Notes: a model not told the origin generated them from the sequence alone. 64,000 nt of DNA from Kitasatospora sp. NBC_00315 (GCF_041435095.1 NZ_CP108025.1:5766001-5830000), one strand, 5' to 3'. Positions 33,663-42,700 are shown, counted from the stretch's first letter. Made by a program: numbers and translations.

Positions 33663-34541
33663 ATGAGTACCGACCGGACGGGCACCGAACGGAAGTTCCT
33701 GGTCGCCAGCGACCTCGACCGCACGCTGATCTACTCCAACCGCGCGCTCGCCCTGGACGTCCCCGACCGGCTCGCGCCACGGCTGCTCTCGGTGGAGGTG
33801 CACGACGGCAAGGCGCTCTCCTTCATGACCGAGCAGGCCGCCGAACTGCTCGTCGAACTCGTCCAGGCGGCCGTCTTCGTGCCCGCCACCACCCGCACCC
33901 GCACCCAGTACGAGCGGGTCAACCTGCCCGGTCCGACGCCCGGTTGGGTCCCGCAGTACGCGATCTGCAGCAACGGCGGCCAGATCCTGGTCGGCGGCGT
34001 GCCGGACACCGACTGGCAGGCGGAGGTCCGCAGTCGGCTGGACGCCGCCTCCGCGCCGCTGCGCGAGGTGGTCGAACACCTCGCCCTGTCGGCCGACCCC
34101 GAGTGGACCCACAAGCGCCGGGTCGCCGAGGACCTCTTCGCCTACCTGGTCGTCGAGCGCGCCGAGCTGCCCGCCGGGTGGATCGACGAGCTCACCGGCT
34201 GGTGCGCCGAGCGCGGCTGGACGGTCTCCCTCCAGGGCCGCAAGGTCTACGCCGTGCCGGCCCCGCTCAGCAAGAGCGAGGCCCTCGCGGAGGTGGAACG
34301 CCGGATCGGCGGGGCCACCGTCCTCTCGGCCGGTGACTCCCTGCTCGACGCGGAACTGCTGCTCGCCGCCGACGCGGGCTGGCGCCCCGGACACGGCGAA
34401 CTCGCCGACTCCGGCTGGACGGCGCCGGGCGTCACCGCGCTCACCCAGATCGGGGTGGCGGCCGGCGAGGAGATCGTCCGGCAGATCCTCGGCCGGGTCC
34501 GGGCCGGCAGCGCCCGCCCGGGGGCGGTACCGGCCCGATAG
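33663..34541 (+). CDS. HAD-superfamily phosphatase (Ter cluster)
   Basis: 292 residues, ATG 6 bp after the StiP stop, with AAGGAGT in the end of the StiP gene. HAD motif I is FLVASDLDRTLIYSNRAL (nucleophile and acid Asp), motif II is the Thr in FVPATTRTRTQYERV, the motif III Lys may be in PLSKSEALAEVERRIG, and motif IV is VLSAGDSLLDAELLLAAD. A Cof-type C2 cap lies between. It probably removes a phosphate from the intermediate made by the lyase and the PRTases. It is the last gene of the four-gene operon and ends 9 bp from the convergent FmdB gene. Confidence 0.92.
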   Translation: MSTDRTGTERKFLVASDLDRTLIYSNRALALDVPDRLAPRLLSVEVHDGKALSFMTEQAAELLVELVQAAVFVPATTRTRTQYERVNLPGPTPGWVPQYAICSNGGQILVGGVPDTDWQAEVRSRLDAASAPLREVVEHLALSADPEWTHKRRVAEDLFAYLVVERAELPAGWIDELTGWCAERGWTVSLQGRKVYAVPAPLSKSEALAEVERRIGGATVLSAGDSLLDAELLLAADAGWRPGHGELADSGWTAPGVTALTQIGVAAGEEIVRQILGRVRAGSARPGAVPAR

Positions 34542-34550
34542 CCGCTGCCG

Positions 34551-34769
34551 CTACCCGCAGCAGCCGCCACCGCAGCAGCCGCCACCGCCGCCGGGCGCCT
34601 GCTGCGGTGCGGCGCCGCCGCCGACACCCGTGACGGCGACGGTGGACAGCAGCTTGACGGTGTCGGGGTGGCCCTGCGGGCACACCGCGGGGTCGTTGGC
34701 CTGCGCCATCGCGCGGCGCAGCTCGAAGGTGGCACCGCAGGACCGGCAGCGGAAATCGTAACGAGGCAT
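34551..34769 (-). CDS. FmdB-family zinc-ribbon protein with Gly/Cys-rich tail
   Basis: 72 residues. The N-terminus MPRYDFRCRSCGATFELRRA and the later AVCPQGHPDTVKLLSTVAV give one zinc ribbon, with CxxC plus C/H ligands, as in FmdB putative regulators. The C-terminus ends in glycine runs with two Cys-Cys pairs (GGGCCGGG). Its function is unknown; such proteins may bind metal or nucleic acid. It is convergent with the HAD gene. Confidence 0.88.
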   Translation of the reverse strand: MPRYDFRCRSCGATFELRRAMAQANDPAVCPQGHPDTVKLLSTVAVTGVGGGAAPQQAPGGGGGCCGGGCCG

Positions 34770-34939
34770 ACCCGGCAGCGTACCGGGCCGCCGCCGCCAC
34801 GCCAGGGGGCCGCGGCCCGGGGGCCGGCGGTGTGGGGGCCGGCGGTGTGGTGCTCGCGGCGGTGCCGCGGGGTGCGGTGGTCGGTCTCGTCCGGGTGTGT
34901 GCCGGTCGGGTACCGGTGACCGCGCGGTGCGGCGTCCGC

Positions 34940-36337
34940 TCAGTGGTGGCCGGTGCCGAGATCGCCGCGGATCAGCGACACCACCTGGGCCGCCGTCGCC
35001 CGTACCGCCGCCAGCTCGGTCAGGAAGTGCCAGTAGTCCGGGTGGCGTCCGGCGGCCTCCAGTGCGGCCACCGCCTGGTCGAGGCGCCCGACGGCGGCGT
35101 CCAGCGGCCCCGCGTGCCGAGGGTCCGGCGCCTGCCGCCCCGCCATCGCCAGCCGCTGGGCGTCCCGCAGGGCGAAGCGGGTCCGCTCGATCTCCTTGGT
35201 CGGGTCGTGCTCCACCTCGTTCAGCTGCCGCAGCCGCTCGTTGACCGCCGCGACCGAACCGTCCGCCGTCTCCAGCAGCGCCCGCACCGTCCCGATCGCC
35301 CCCGTCGCATCCGCCCAGCGCTGTTCGTCGCGCGCCCGCGCGGCCTCGGCCAGCTTCTGCTGCGAAGCCCGCACCGCCTCCGCGACCTGCTCCGACACCC
35401 GCCCGAGGTCTTGCCAGCAGGCCGCGCTGAACCGCCGCCTGAGCTCACTCAGGGCGGGTTCCACCGTGCCGGACTTGGTCTCCAGCGCCTGGATCCTGGT
35501 CCGCAGACTGGCCACCCGCCGGTCGATCTCCCCGGCCCGCTCCGGCAACTGCCCGGCCGACGCGGCGACCGCCTCCGCCCGCCGGGCCACGTCCTGCGCC
35601 CGCTTCAGCGTCGGCGCCACCCCGTGCTTCGAAGCCCCCTCGTTCAGCCGGGTCAGCTCCGGGGCCAGCTCCGCCAGCTGCGCCGCCAGATCGTCCGCCT
35701 TCAGCCCCGCCGCCCGGACGGCGTCCAGCGCGGTGGTCGCCGCCAACAGCGCACGCTTGGCCTTCTCCACCGCCGGGGCCACCTGCATCAACTGCGACTC
35801 GGCGCGCTGCAGCACTGGCTGGAGCCGCTGGAGGAAGCCCTCCAGATCCGTCTTCGCGGACCCGAGCTGCCCCGTCACGTCCTCCAGCCGGCGCCGGGCC
35901 CGGGTGGCCGCGCCCGACTCCAGCTCCTCGGCGTCCAGATCCTGCGCGTCCAGCGCGGCCAGGTAGTTCACCGTGACCTGGTCGACCCGCTCCGTCACCT
36001 GCTGGAAGTCCGCCAGGGCCTGCCGGACCGCCGCACCGTCCTCCGACGCTCGGACGGTCTCCACCGCCAGCCGCACGTCGCGCTGTGTCGAGTCCAGCTC
36101 GTAGAACGCCTCCTGCGCCGCGTCCCGCGCACCCCGGGCATCGGCCCGCACGGCATCACCCCGCCGCCACCAGCTGCCCCGGCCGCCCCCCGCACCACCG
36201 AACGACGCCACCCCGGCCGTCCCCAGCACCCCGGCCACCACCAGCGGCAACACCAGCACCTCGACCGCCGCGCCCGCCCTGGCCGCCGCGCCCCCGAGGC
36301 GCCCCCGCGCCCGCCCGCTCCCGCCGGCCACCCTCAC
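34940..36337 (-). CDS. Single-pass membrane protein with long coiled-coil
   Basis: 465 residues from GTG 36337, preceded by GGGAG 6 nt upstream; the frame is open to an ATG at 36430, but without a comparable ribosome site. A basic N-terminus leads into one membrane helix (VEVLVLPLVVAGVLGTAGVA), then a Gly-rich turn and about 400 residues of Ala/Glu/Gln/Arg-rich helix, mostly heptad-like (such as LEDVTGQLGSAKTDLEGFLQ). No catalytic motif is visible. It could be a peripheral scaffold or cell-envelope protein. Its neighbours are FmdB and tRNA-Val, which give no functional clue. Confidence 0.8.
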   Translation of the reverse strand: MRVAGGSGRARGRLGGAAARAGAAVEVLVLPLVVAGVLGTAGVASFGGAGGGRGSWWRRGDAVRADARGARDAAQEAFYELDSTQRDVRLAVETVRASEDGAAVRQALADFQQVTERVDQVTVNYLAALDAQDLDAEELESGAATRARRRLEDVTGQLGSAKTDLEGFLQRLQPVLQRAESQLMQVAPAVEKAKRALLAATTALDAVRAAGLKADDLAAQLAELAPELTRLNEGASKHGVAPTLKRAQDVARRAEAVAASAGQLPERAGEIDRRVASLRTRIQALETKSGTVEPALSELRRRFSAACWQDLGRVSEQVAEAVRASQQKLAEAARARDEQRWADATGAIGTVRALLETADGSVAAVNERLRQLNEVEHDPTKEIERTRFALRDAQRLAMAGRQAPDPRHAGPLDAAVGRLDQAVAALEAAGRHPDYWHFLTELAAVRATAAQVVSLIRGDLGTGHH

Positions 36338-36575
36338 ACTGCGCTCCCTGCTCCGCCGTCCGAGCCGCCGGACACCCCATCGGGCCGCCCGGCAGCTGAT
36401 CCACCACCCATTCTTCCCGATCGGCCACACCTACCGGCACCCCCGTGGCCCCATTCCCGTCCCACCGCGATCCTCGCGCCCGCCCCGGGCCCGTCCCACT
36501 CCTCGGCCACCTGCACCGGACGCCCCGCCGGAGCGGGTAGGCTTGCCTCTCGTCGTGCCCCCGGGCTGCGACGGG

Positions 36576-36647
36576 GGGCGCGTAGCTCAGTGGTAGAGCG
36601 CTGCTCTTACAAAGCAGATGTCGGCGGTTCGAAACCGTCCGCGCCCA
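36576..36647 (+). tRNA. tRNA-Val (anticodon TAC)
   Basis: 72 nt. The acceptor arm GGGCGCG pairs with CGCGCCC, and the D arm GCTC-AGTGGTA-GAGC is canonical. The anticodon stem CTGCT/AGCAG holds the loop CTTACAA with anticodon TAC. The T arm GGCGG-TTCGAAA-CCGTC has one G-T pair. The discriminator is A and no CCA is encoded. It reads GTA and related valine codons. A hairpin terminator follows. Confidence 0.97.
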
Positions 36648-36676
36648 CATCCGGCGATCCACGGTCGCCAGCACGA

Positions 36677-36715
36677 AGGGCCAGTTCGGAGGCATGATCC
36701 TCACGAACTGGCCCT
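36677..36715 (+). terminator. Hairpin terminator after tRNA-Val
   Basis: AGGGCCAGTTCG (36677-36688) pairs with CGAACTGGCCCT (36704-36715); an inner GAGG/CCTC extends the stem. It starts 29 nt after the tRNA. Confidence 0.85.
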
Positions 36716-36726
36716 CTGTCGTCCCG

Positions 36727-36775
36727 GGGGCGGGGGAGTGGGCGGGTGCGGGGGCGGGTGCGGGGGAGTGGGCAG
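36727..36775. repeat. G-rich tandem repeat after the tRNA
   Basis: A run of gcgggt/gcgggg units with gggggagtgggc occurring twice. The many G3-G5 tracts could form a G-quadruplex on the + strand. Confidence 0.7.
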
Positions 36776-36820
36776 CCGGGCTGTGCCGTCCCGGTGCCGG
36801 ATGTCGCCGGCGGCCCCCTG

Positions 36821-37795
36821 TCAGCGGGGCTTGCTGCGGCGCTTGCCCAGGTGGGTCCAGACGTGGCGGTGGCGGGCGACGGTGAAGATCCGGTCCACTC
36901 GGGCGGGGGACAGTTCCGTCGGGCGGCAGGGGAGGGCGGTGGCGATCTGGCGGCCGTCGATGACCGTCACTTCGGGTGTCACCCCGAGTATGATCTTCTG
37001 TGCGCCGACGATGGCGATGACGGGGTGGACGGGGACGTCGAAGCCGCACCACTCGGTCAGCAGGGCAGCGGTGCGGGTCGCCTCGAACTCGGAGTTCTGC
37101 AGGTAGGGGAAGCCGTTGCGGTTGACCTTCACGACCTCGTCGCCGACCCAGACGGTGGCGCCGGGGTGGTGCTTGGAGTTGACGGTGAAGACACCCGGCG
37201 GGCCGATCACCACGTGGTCGATGTCCGATCCGGACGGCAGCGGTACTCCGTGCAGGACGTTCCAGCCGGCGGCCTTCAGTGACTCCAGGCGGGCGCCCAC
37301 GATCTGTTCACCCTCCAGTCCTCGGAGGGTGCTCGTGTCCCCGAGCCGCTGCCGGGAGATCCTGGCGGCGAGCCGGACCAGTGGCTTGTATCTCGCCTCA
37401 CCCTCGCGGACCAGGCGTTCCAGGCCGGCGCCGGGGAGGTTGCGTGCCAGGTCGTCCTCGTCGCTCATGGGAGGTAGGAGGGGCAGCGCTGTCCGAGGCT
37501 GTGGTGCCCGGGGCCGTGGTACCCGGGGCTGCGGTACCCGGGGCGTGTCCGCCGTCGCGCGCGGGCGGCTCTCCGCCCGGCGTTGGACGGCTCGTGGTGG
37601 TACATGGCGGCCGGAGGATCCGCACCAGTCCTCGATGGTGGCCAGGGCGGCGGCCTCCAGTTGCGGAGTGTGGACCGTGACCACCCCTGTCCTGCAGTCC
37701 AGCCAGGCCACCGAGGCGCCACGGGCACCTGGTCTGTTCACGTAGAGCCGTTCCCTGCCCGGCACTTGCCACAGCTTGACCACCAGGTCGGTCAT
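36821..37795 (-). CDS. NERD-domain (nuclease-related) protein
   Basis: 324 residues from an ATG with GCAGGAGGGGG upstream. The N-terminal 90 residues are unassigned (LVVKLWQVPGRERLYVNRPG), followed by a Pro/Arg-rich segment with PRVPQPRVPRPRAPQ repeats. The NERD domain follows: GLEGEQIVGARLESLKAAGW, SGSDIDHVVIGPPGVFTVNS, then KHHPGATVWVGDEV, the conserved Glu, Asp and Lys of a restriction-endonuclease-like fold. NERD proteins are linked to DNA processing, but most are uncharacterised. The gene stands alone. Confidence 0.9.
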   Translation of the reverse strand: MTDLVVKLWQVPGRERLYVNRPGARGASVAWLDCRTGVVTVHTPQLEAAALATIEDWCGSSGRHVPPRAVQRRAESRPRATADTPRVPQPRVPRPRAPQPRTALPLLPPMSDEDDLARNLPGAGLERLVREGEARYKPLVRLAARISRQRLGDTSTLRGLEGEQIVGARLESLKAAGWNVLHGVPLPSGSDIDHVVIGPPGVFTVNSKHHPGATVWVGDEVVKVNRNGFPYLQNSEFEATRTAALLTEWCGFDVPVHPVIAIVGAQKIILGVTPEVTVIDGRQIATALPCRPTELSPARVDRIFTVARHRHVWTHLGKRRSKPR

Positions 37796-37982
37796 ATCGC
37801 CCCCTCCTGCGCGCCCGCCCGACACGGAGTCAGTATGCCCACGCACGGATCGGTGGGAACGCGGCGAGCCGAGCGGTCGGCGCCTGCGGCCGGTGGGTGG
37901 TGGACGGCGTTCGGCCGGGAGACGCTCCTGGGGGCGGCAGAACCGGTGGACAGGCGGCCTGCCGGTCGATCATGATCCGCCC

Positions 37983-38228
37983 ATGGATCATGAAACGGCC
38001 CGGGGCCTTGCCGTAGCCAGATTCGTGGAGAGCGGGAGGAACCGCATCGAGGACTGGGAGGTGTCCGGCCCGGTGCTGTCACCGGTGCGGACGCCGAGCG
38101 GGGTGCTACCGCACCTGACCTTCCGGTTCAGGCCGCGCGAGGGCACCGACACCGGCTGGGATCGTTCCTGGATCCCGCTTCAGGTAGCGGTGGATCCCCG
38201 CACCGGGGTCGCGGACATGTTGCGTTAG
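37983..38228 (+). CDS. Small hypothetical protein
   Basis: 81 residues, starting MDHETARGLAVARFVESG and ending in a compact RSWIPLQVAVDPRTGVADML. The frame has normal high-GC codon use, and the end resembles YrhB/immunity-35-like small proteins of actinomycetes, but I do not recognise it securely. No clear ribosome site precedes the ATG. Confidence 0.5.
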   Translation: MDHETARGLAVARFVESGRNRIEDWEVSGPVLSPVRTPSGVLPHLTFRFRPREGTDTGWDRSWIPLQVAVDPRTGVADMLR

Positions 38229-38393
38229 CGGCCCGAGGACTACGACGGAAGGACTGCGACGGCCGACGTCGGTCGGCCGCCCCGACGCGGGCAGCCGGTC
38301 GTACGGCCGACCCGTGGGCGCGTGCGTCGGTACGGGCGCCTGATCGGCCCCGCACGGGGTGCGGCGGCGCTCGGGGCGCGGTCGGATGGGGCC

Positions 38394-38558
38394 ATGGAGA
38401 CTCCGGAGCAGTGGCTGGCCACCTACGTCGAACAGCTGATGAGGCTCACCCGGGACCTCGATCAGGCTGCGGCGGTCGCGTTCGTCCGTGAGGTGTACGA
38501 GGCCGGTCGCGAGGCGGGTATCGCCGAGGTCGCCTACGGGCTCGGCGAGTCCGAGTAG
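38394..38558 (+). CDS. Small hypothetical protein
   Basis: 54 residues beginning METPEQWLATYVEQLMRLTR, predicted to be two amphipathic helices with no Cys. Codon positions show the expected high GC in the third base. No family recognised; could be a small regulator or a non-functional frame. Confidence 0.45.
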   Translation: METPEQWLATYVEQLMRLTRDLDQAAAVAFVREVYEAGREAGIAEVAYGLGESE

Positions 38559-38647
38559 GCGCGTCGGCGGCCGGAGCGGCGCCGTCCGTCCCGGGCGCAT
38601 GCCGACCGGCGATGTCCGTACCGACGCCCGTGTGGTCGAATGCCGGT

Positions 38648-38884
38648 ATGCCACGTCTCACCGCTCCCGTCGTGCCCGTCGGCTCGCTCGGCAGGGCCGG
38701 TCAGCCGGTGCTGTCGGCCGGCGGCCTGCTCCTGCGGCCGTGGGCCGAGGCGGATGCCGACGCCATGGTGTCGGCGTTCGCGGACCCGGTCCTGCAGCAC
38801 TGGCACGCGCGTACCGTCGACTCCCGGCGGGAGGCGGTCGAGCTCATCACCGATGACGTCCGAGCTGACGTCCGGGGCGGATGA
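38648..38884 (+). pseudogene. Remnant of a GNAT-family acetyltransferase
   Basis: 78 residues. VLSAGGLLLRPWAEADADAM followed by VSAFADPVLQHWHARTVDSR matches the N-terminal part of Streptomyces GNAT N-acetyltransferases, which continue for a further 100 or so residues with the acetyl-CoA-binding loop. Here the frame stops just where that part should start, amid TGACGTCCG repeats, and no other frame downstream carries the rest. It is probably a deletion-truncated gene. Confidence 0.5.
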
Positions 38885-38906
38885 CGTCCGGGGTGGGTGA
38901 CGTTCG
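38854..38906. repeat. Four copies of TGACGTCCG-type 9-mer
   Basis: Copies at 38854-38862, 38866-38874, 38882-38890 and 38898-38906 (the last reads TGACGTTCG). They cover the truncation point of the GNAT remnant. Confidence 0.85.
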
Positions 38907-39475
38907 GTTTGGCGTCCGGGTCGGTGTGCCGGGCGTCGACGGGAGCACCGGCTGAGGCGGGGTCGACCGGCTCCGGGTGGCCGCGACCGTGGCCGACGGC
39001 TCGCTCCCGGGTGCCGACCGGTGTGACGAAGAGTCACCGAAGCTCGATTGACGGGGCCGATCGGGCGTTCGTACACTCGGAGCGGCGAAGAATGTCAGCT
39101 TTGGGCCCCGGCCGGCTGACTGGCAACCCTCCACTGTGGCGGGGTGCCGCCGGGGATAAGCCGGGCGACATGGGTGTCATGTCGCAAGCACAGATGCCCC
39201 GGGTGACGGGGAATGGAGACGGCCATGCAGCGCGTGCACGGCAGCAATGCCGTTCGGCTCAGGCTGGTGGCCAGGCTGGCTGTCGACCTCGTCCGCAGTG
39301 CCAGCTCGCTCTGTCGTTGAGGTCGTTCGGCCGGACCCCAGTGCGGGGTCGCGGTTCGGTTCGTGCGTCGGGGTTCCTGTTCCGCAACCGCTGACGCTCC
39401 TCTTTTCCGGCCTCTCGTACGACGGGTAGCGCAGCGTTGCGCGGCCCGGTCGTGCGCCCTGCTCCAGGAGAGCGG
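38907..39475. other. 569-bp non-coding region before the LAL regulator
   Basis: Contains the promoter region of the large LuxR regulator. No frame has support; AAGAATG near 39089 and a few short repeats are all I see. Confidence 0.45.
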
Positions 39476-42400
39476 ATGCTCACGTCCACCGCGCGTGCCG
39501 CGCGTCTTGTCCACCGATCCGAACCCTCCGGCCGTGACGTCGAGTTCCGGCTGCTGCGCCATGCGCTGGACCGCTGCCTGCGGGGCCAGGGCGGTGTCGT
39601 CGCCCTCAACGGTGCCGTGGGGACGGGCCGAACCGAACTGCTGCACGTGTTCTCGGACGCCGCGGCCGACCACGGCGTCCGGGTGCTCGCCGCGGCGGGC
39701 TCTCCGCTGGAGAAGGACTTCCCGTTCGGGATCGTCCGGCAGCTCTTCCAGAGCGCGGGCCTGGACCCGGCCACCGATGCCGAGGTGGCGCGACTCCTGG
39801 AGGCCGGTGTCGAGGCCCCCGCGGGGGACAGCGGCGCGCGGCTCACCCCGCAGGCGCTGCACGGCCTCTGCTCGATCGTGCTGCGGCTCGCCGAGCGGGT
39901 CCCGCTGCTGCTGGCGGTCGACGACCGGCAGGACGCGGACGTGCAGTCGCTGGAGTTCCTGCTCTACCTGGTGCGGCGCACCAGGACCGCCCGGGTGCTG
40001 ACCGTGCTCAGCTCCCGCGAGACGATGACACCGCCCAACCCGTTCTTCGAGGTCGAGCTGGCCAGACAGCCGCACCACGAGCGGGTACGGCTCGGCCTGC
40101 TCTCCGCCGGCCTGGTCTCCGAGCTGCTCCGGGAGTGGTTCGGCGCGGACGCGGCCCTGCGGCTGACGGCCGAGGCGCACGCGCTCACCGGAGGCAATCC
40201 GCTGCTGGTCCGGGCGCTGCTGGAGGACCAGGAGCCGGGGCGGGCCCGGCAGGAGCTGGTGGCCGGGGAGAACTACCGGCGGGGGCTGATGAACTGCCTG
40301 CACCGGATGGACCCGCTGGCGCTGCGCTGCGCCCGGGGAGTGGCGGTGCTGGGTCGTCCGTCCGAGCCCGAACTCCTGGCCGAACTCCTGCTGCTCGCAC
40401 CGCAGTCGCTCTCCCGGGCGGCCTATCTGCTGCATGCCGCAGGGCTGTTCCACGAGGGCGGGTTCCGGCACCCGACGGGCGGCGGGGACCTCCTGGCCGC
40501 GATGAAGCCGGAGGAACTGGCGGCACTGCACCGCCGGGCCGCCCAACTGCTGCGGGCCGGCGGCGCGCCGGCCGAGCGGGTCACCGAGCAGTTGCGCGCG
40601 GCGGAGGGACACGTCCGGGCGCCGTGGGCGGTGCAGGCGACCCCGGCGACCGGCCTCGGAGCGGCGCTCGGGCAGGCGCTGGAGGAAGTGCTCAGCGACT
40701 GCGATCCCGGTGGGACGGACGGGTGGGCCGAGGAGCTGCTGCAGCCGTTGCAGCCGCAGTGGGGACTTCCGCGGACAGGTGCCGTGGCAGGTCCCGTGGC
40801 AACTTCCGTGACAGGTGCCGTGGCAGGTGTGCCGACGCCGGACGCGGCTCCGGCCCTGGCCCCGTCCCCGGGGGCGACGGGTGCGGAGCCGACGACTCCG
40901 GGCTTCACGCCCGCTGGCCTCACGCCCGCTGGGTTCGCGCCCGCTGGCTTCACGCCCACGGGCTTCACGACCGATGGGTTCACGGGTCCGGGACCGTCGA
41001 CCCTGGAACTCCGGTCGCCGGCCCTGCCGGCCTCGGACCTTCCGGCTCGGTCCGACGAGCCGGTGGAGATCCACTGCGTGCCCTGGTTGCCGGGCACCGG
41101 GGCGGACTCCGGCGAAGCGCAGGTGCGACGTCAACTGAAGGCGGTGCGGTACCTGTTCTGGCACGGACGGGTGGCGGAGGGCACCGCCGCGCTGGAGCGC
41201 TTCGAGGCGGAGCAGCCGCCCGGCGACGAGCCGGAGGGACTGCGCGAGCTGCGCTCCTGGCTCGGCTACTGGTTCCGCTCGCTCTTCCCGCAGCCGGCGC
41301 CCGTGCCGTCCGCGCGGTTCTGCGGCGAGGACGGACTGGCGGTCCTGGGCGGCCTGCTGGCCGGGCTGCCCCCGGAGGAGTCGGTGCTCAGCGCGGAGCG
41401 GATCCTGCGCGACGGCCGGCTGGGCGGCTCCTCGGTGGAGTCGCTGACCTCCGCGCTGACGGTACTGGTGTACGCGGACCGCGCGGACCGTGCGGCCCGC
41501 TGGTGCGAGCCGATCGCGGCCCGTACCGCGGCCAACTGCAGTTCGACCTGGCACGCGCTGTTCTCGGCGCTGCGGGCCGAGACCGCCCTGCGGCAGGGCG
41601 ACCTGCGGACCGCCGAGGAGGCCTCCCGGGCCGCGTTCGCCCGGATCCGTCCCGAGGGGTGGGGTGTCGCGGTGGGCTACCCGCTGTCCACCCTCATCTC
41701 CGTCCGGACCGCGCTCGGACGGCACGAGGACGCCGCGCGCTACCTCGCCCTCGCCGTCCCGGACGAGATGGACCGGACGCCGGCCGGCCTGCACTACCGG
41801 TACGCCAGGGGCGGCCACCTGCTGGCCGTCGGCCGGATCCCGGAGGCCCTCGCCGACTTCCGGGCCTGCGGCGAGACGATGGCGCGCTGGGACGTGGACC
41901 ACCTGCCCGGGATCGTGCCCTGGCGGGTCGGTGCGGCGCAGGCCGAACTGGCCCTGGGGCGAAGGCAGTCGGCTATCGCCCTGGCCGAGCGGCAGCTTGC
42001 CGCGCTGGGTCCGGGCGGTCATGCCCGGGTCCGCGGGATGGCGCTGCGGGTCCGCGCGGCGGCGGGGGAGCCGACGGAGCGGGCCGGTCTGCTGGAACGC
42101 GCCGCCGACGCCCTGGAGCGGGCCGGCGACCACGTCCAGTTCTCCGCCGTACTGGGTGAGCTGGGCGCCGTCCACCAGGCGCAGGGCGACCCGGCCCGGG
42201 CCCGGCTGGCCGAGCGGAGGGCCCGGCCGGGGCTGTCGCACGACGTGCGTGCCGCCGTTCCGCGCCCGCGCGCGGTGCCCGCCCAACCGCCGACGCCGCT
42301 CCCGTCCGGGGCCTCGCCCGAGCGGCCGGGGACGGGGACCGACCGGCCGGGGACGGCCACCGACCGTCTCGGCGGCGCAGGCCACCCCGGCGCGGGCGTA

Positions 42401-42688
42401 GGTCACCCCGGCGGCGTCGGCCACCTCCGGGACGGCGGCCACCTCCGCGACGGCGGACCGCTCGGTGACGGTGACCGGCTCGGTGACGCCGAACTGCTGA
42501 GTGACGCCGAACGGCGGGTCGCCGAACTGGCCGTGCACGGGCTCACCAACCGGGAGATCGCGCGCAAGCTGTACATCACGGTGAGCACGGTCGAGCAGCA
42601 CCTGACCCGGGTCTACCGCAAGCTCGGCGTCCGGCGGCGGCTGGATCTGCGCCGATCGCCCTACCTCGGCGGCGAGTTGGCCGGATGA
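39476..42688 (+). CDS. Large ATP-binding LuxR-family (LAL) transcriptional regulator
   Basis: 1070 residues from an ATG with AGGAGAG upstream. The N-terminal P-loop reads LNGAVGTGRTELL: the Walker A Lys is replaced by Arg, which would be expected to weaken ATP hydrolysis. Walker B is VPLLLAVDDRQDADVQSLE. The middle contains helical repeats and two low-complexity linkers: pentapeptide GFTPA-type repeats (about 476-505) and a Gly/His/Pro-rich stretch near 965-985. The C-terminal LuxR helix-turn-helix is clear (LSDAERRVAELAVHGLTNRE, then IARKLYITVSTVEQHLTRVY). LAL regulators commonly activate adjacent polyketide clusters, and here it directly precedes the PKS genes. Confidence 0.95.
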   Translation: MLTSTARAARLVHRSEPSGRDVEFRLLRHALDRCLRGQGGVVALNGAVGTGRTELLHVFSDAAADHGVRVLAAAGSPLEKDFPFGIVRQLFQSAGLDPATDAEVARLLEAGVEAPAGDSGARLTPQALHGLCSIVLRLAERVPLLLAVDDRQDADVQSLEFLLYLVRRTRTARVLTVLSSRETMTPPNPFFEVELARQPHHERVRLGLLSAGLVSELLREWFGADAALRLTAEAHALTGGNPLLVRALLEDQEPGRARQELVAGENYRRGLMNCLHRMDPLALRCARGVAVLGRPSEPELLAELLLLAPQSLSRAAYLLHAAGLFHEGGFRHPTGGGDLLAAMKPEELAALHRRAAQLLRAGGAPAERVTEQLRAAEGHVRAPWAVQATPATGLGAALGQALEEVLSDCDPGGTDGWAEELLQPLQPQWGLPRTGAVAGPVATSVTGAVAGVPTPDAAPALAPSPGATGAEPTTPGFTPAGLTPAGFAPAGFTPTGFTTDGFTGPGPSTLELRSPALPASDLPARSDEPVEIHCVPWLPGTGADSGEAQVRRQLKAVRYLFWHGRVAEGTAALERFEAEQPPGDEPEGLRELRSWLGYWFRSLFPQPAPVPSARFCGEDGLAVLGGLLAGLPPEESVLSAERILRDGRLGGSSVESLTSALTVLVYADRADRAARWCEPIAARTAANCSSTWHALFSALRAETALRQGDLRTAEEASRAAFARIRPEGWGVAVGYPLSTLISVRTALGRHEDAARYLALAVPDEMDRTPAGLHYRYARGGHLLAVGRIPEALADFRACGETMARWDVDHLPGIVPWRVGAAQAELALGRRQSAIALAERQLAALGPGGHARVRGMALRVRAAAGEPTERAGLLERAADALERAGDHVQFSAVLGELGAVHQAQGDPARARLAERRARPGLSHDVRAAVPRPRAVPAQPPTPLPSGASPERPGTGTDRPGTATDRLGGAGHPGAGVGHPGGVGHLRDGGHLRDGGPLGDGDRLGDAELLSDAERRVAELAVHGLTNREIARKLYITVSTVEQHLTRVYRKLGVRRRLDLRRSPYLGGELAG
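40901..40990 (+). repeat. Six 15-bp tandem repeats in the LAL gene
   Basis: Six units of 15 bp with the pattern GGCTTCACGCCCGCT, diverging gradually to the end. They encode a GFTPA-like pentapeptide linker between the ATPase part and the C-terminal half. Confidence 0.9.
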
Positions 42689-42700
42689 CGACCGGCCGCC

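Noticed and set aside
36576..36820. tRNA-Val as an attachment site of an integrated element
   Set aside because: No integrase gene nearby and no second copy of the tRNA 3' end was noticed.
39095..42601. Minus-strand frame of 1168 codons over the LAL gene
   Set aside because: Antisense shadow; the plus strand has P-loop and LuxR domains.
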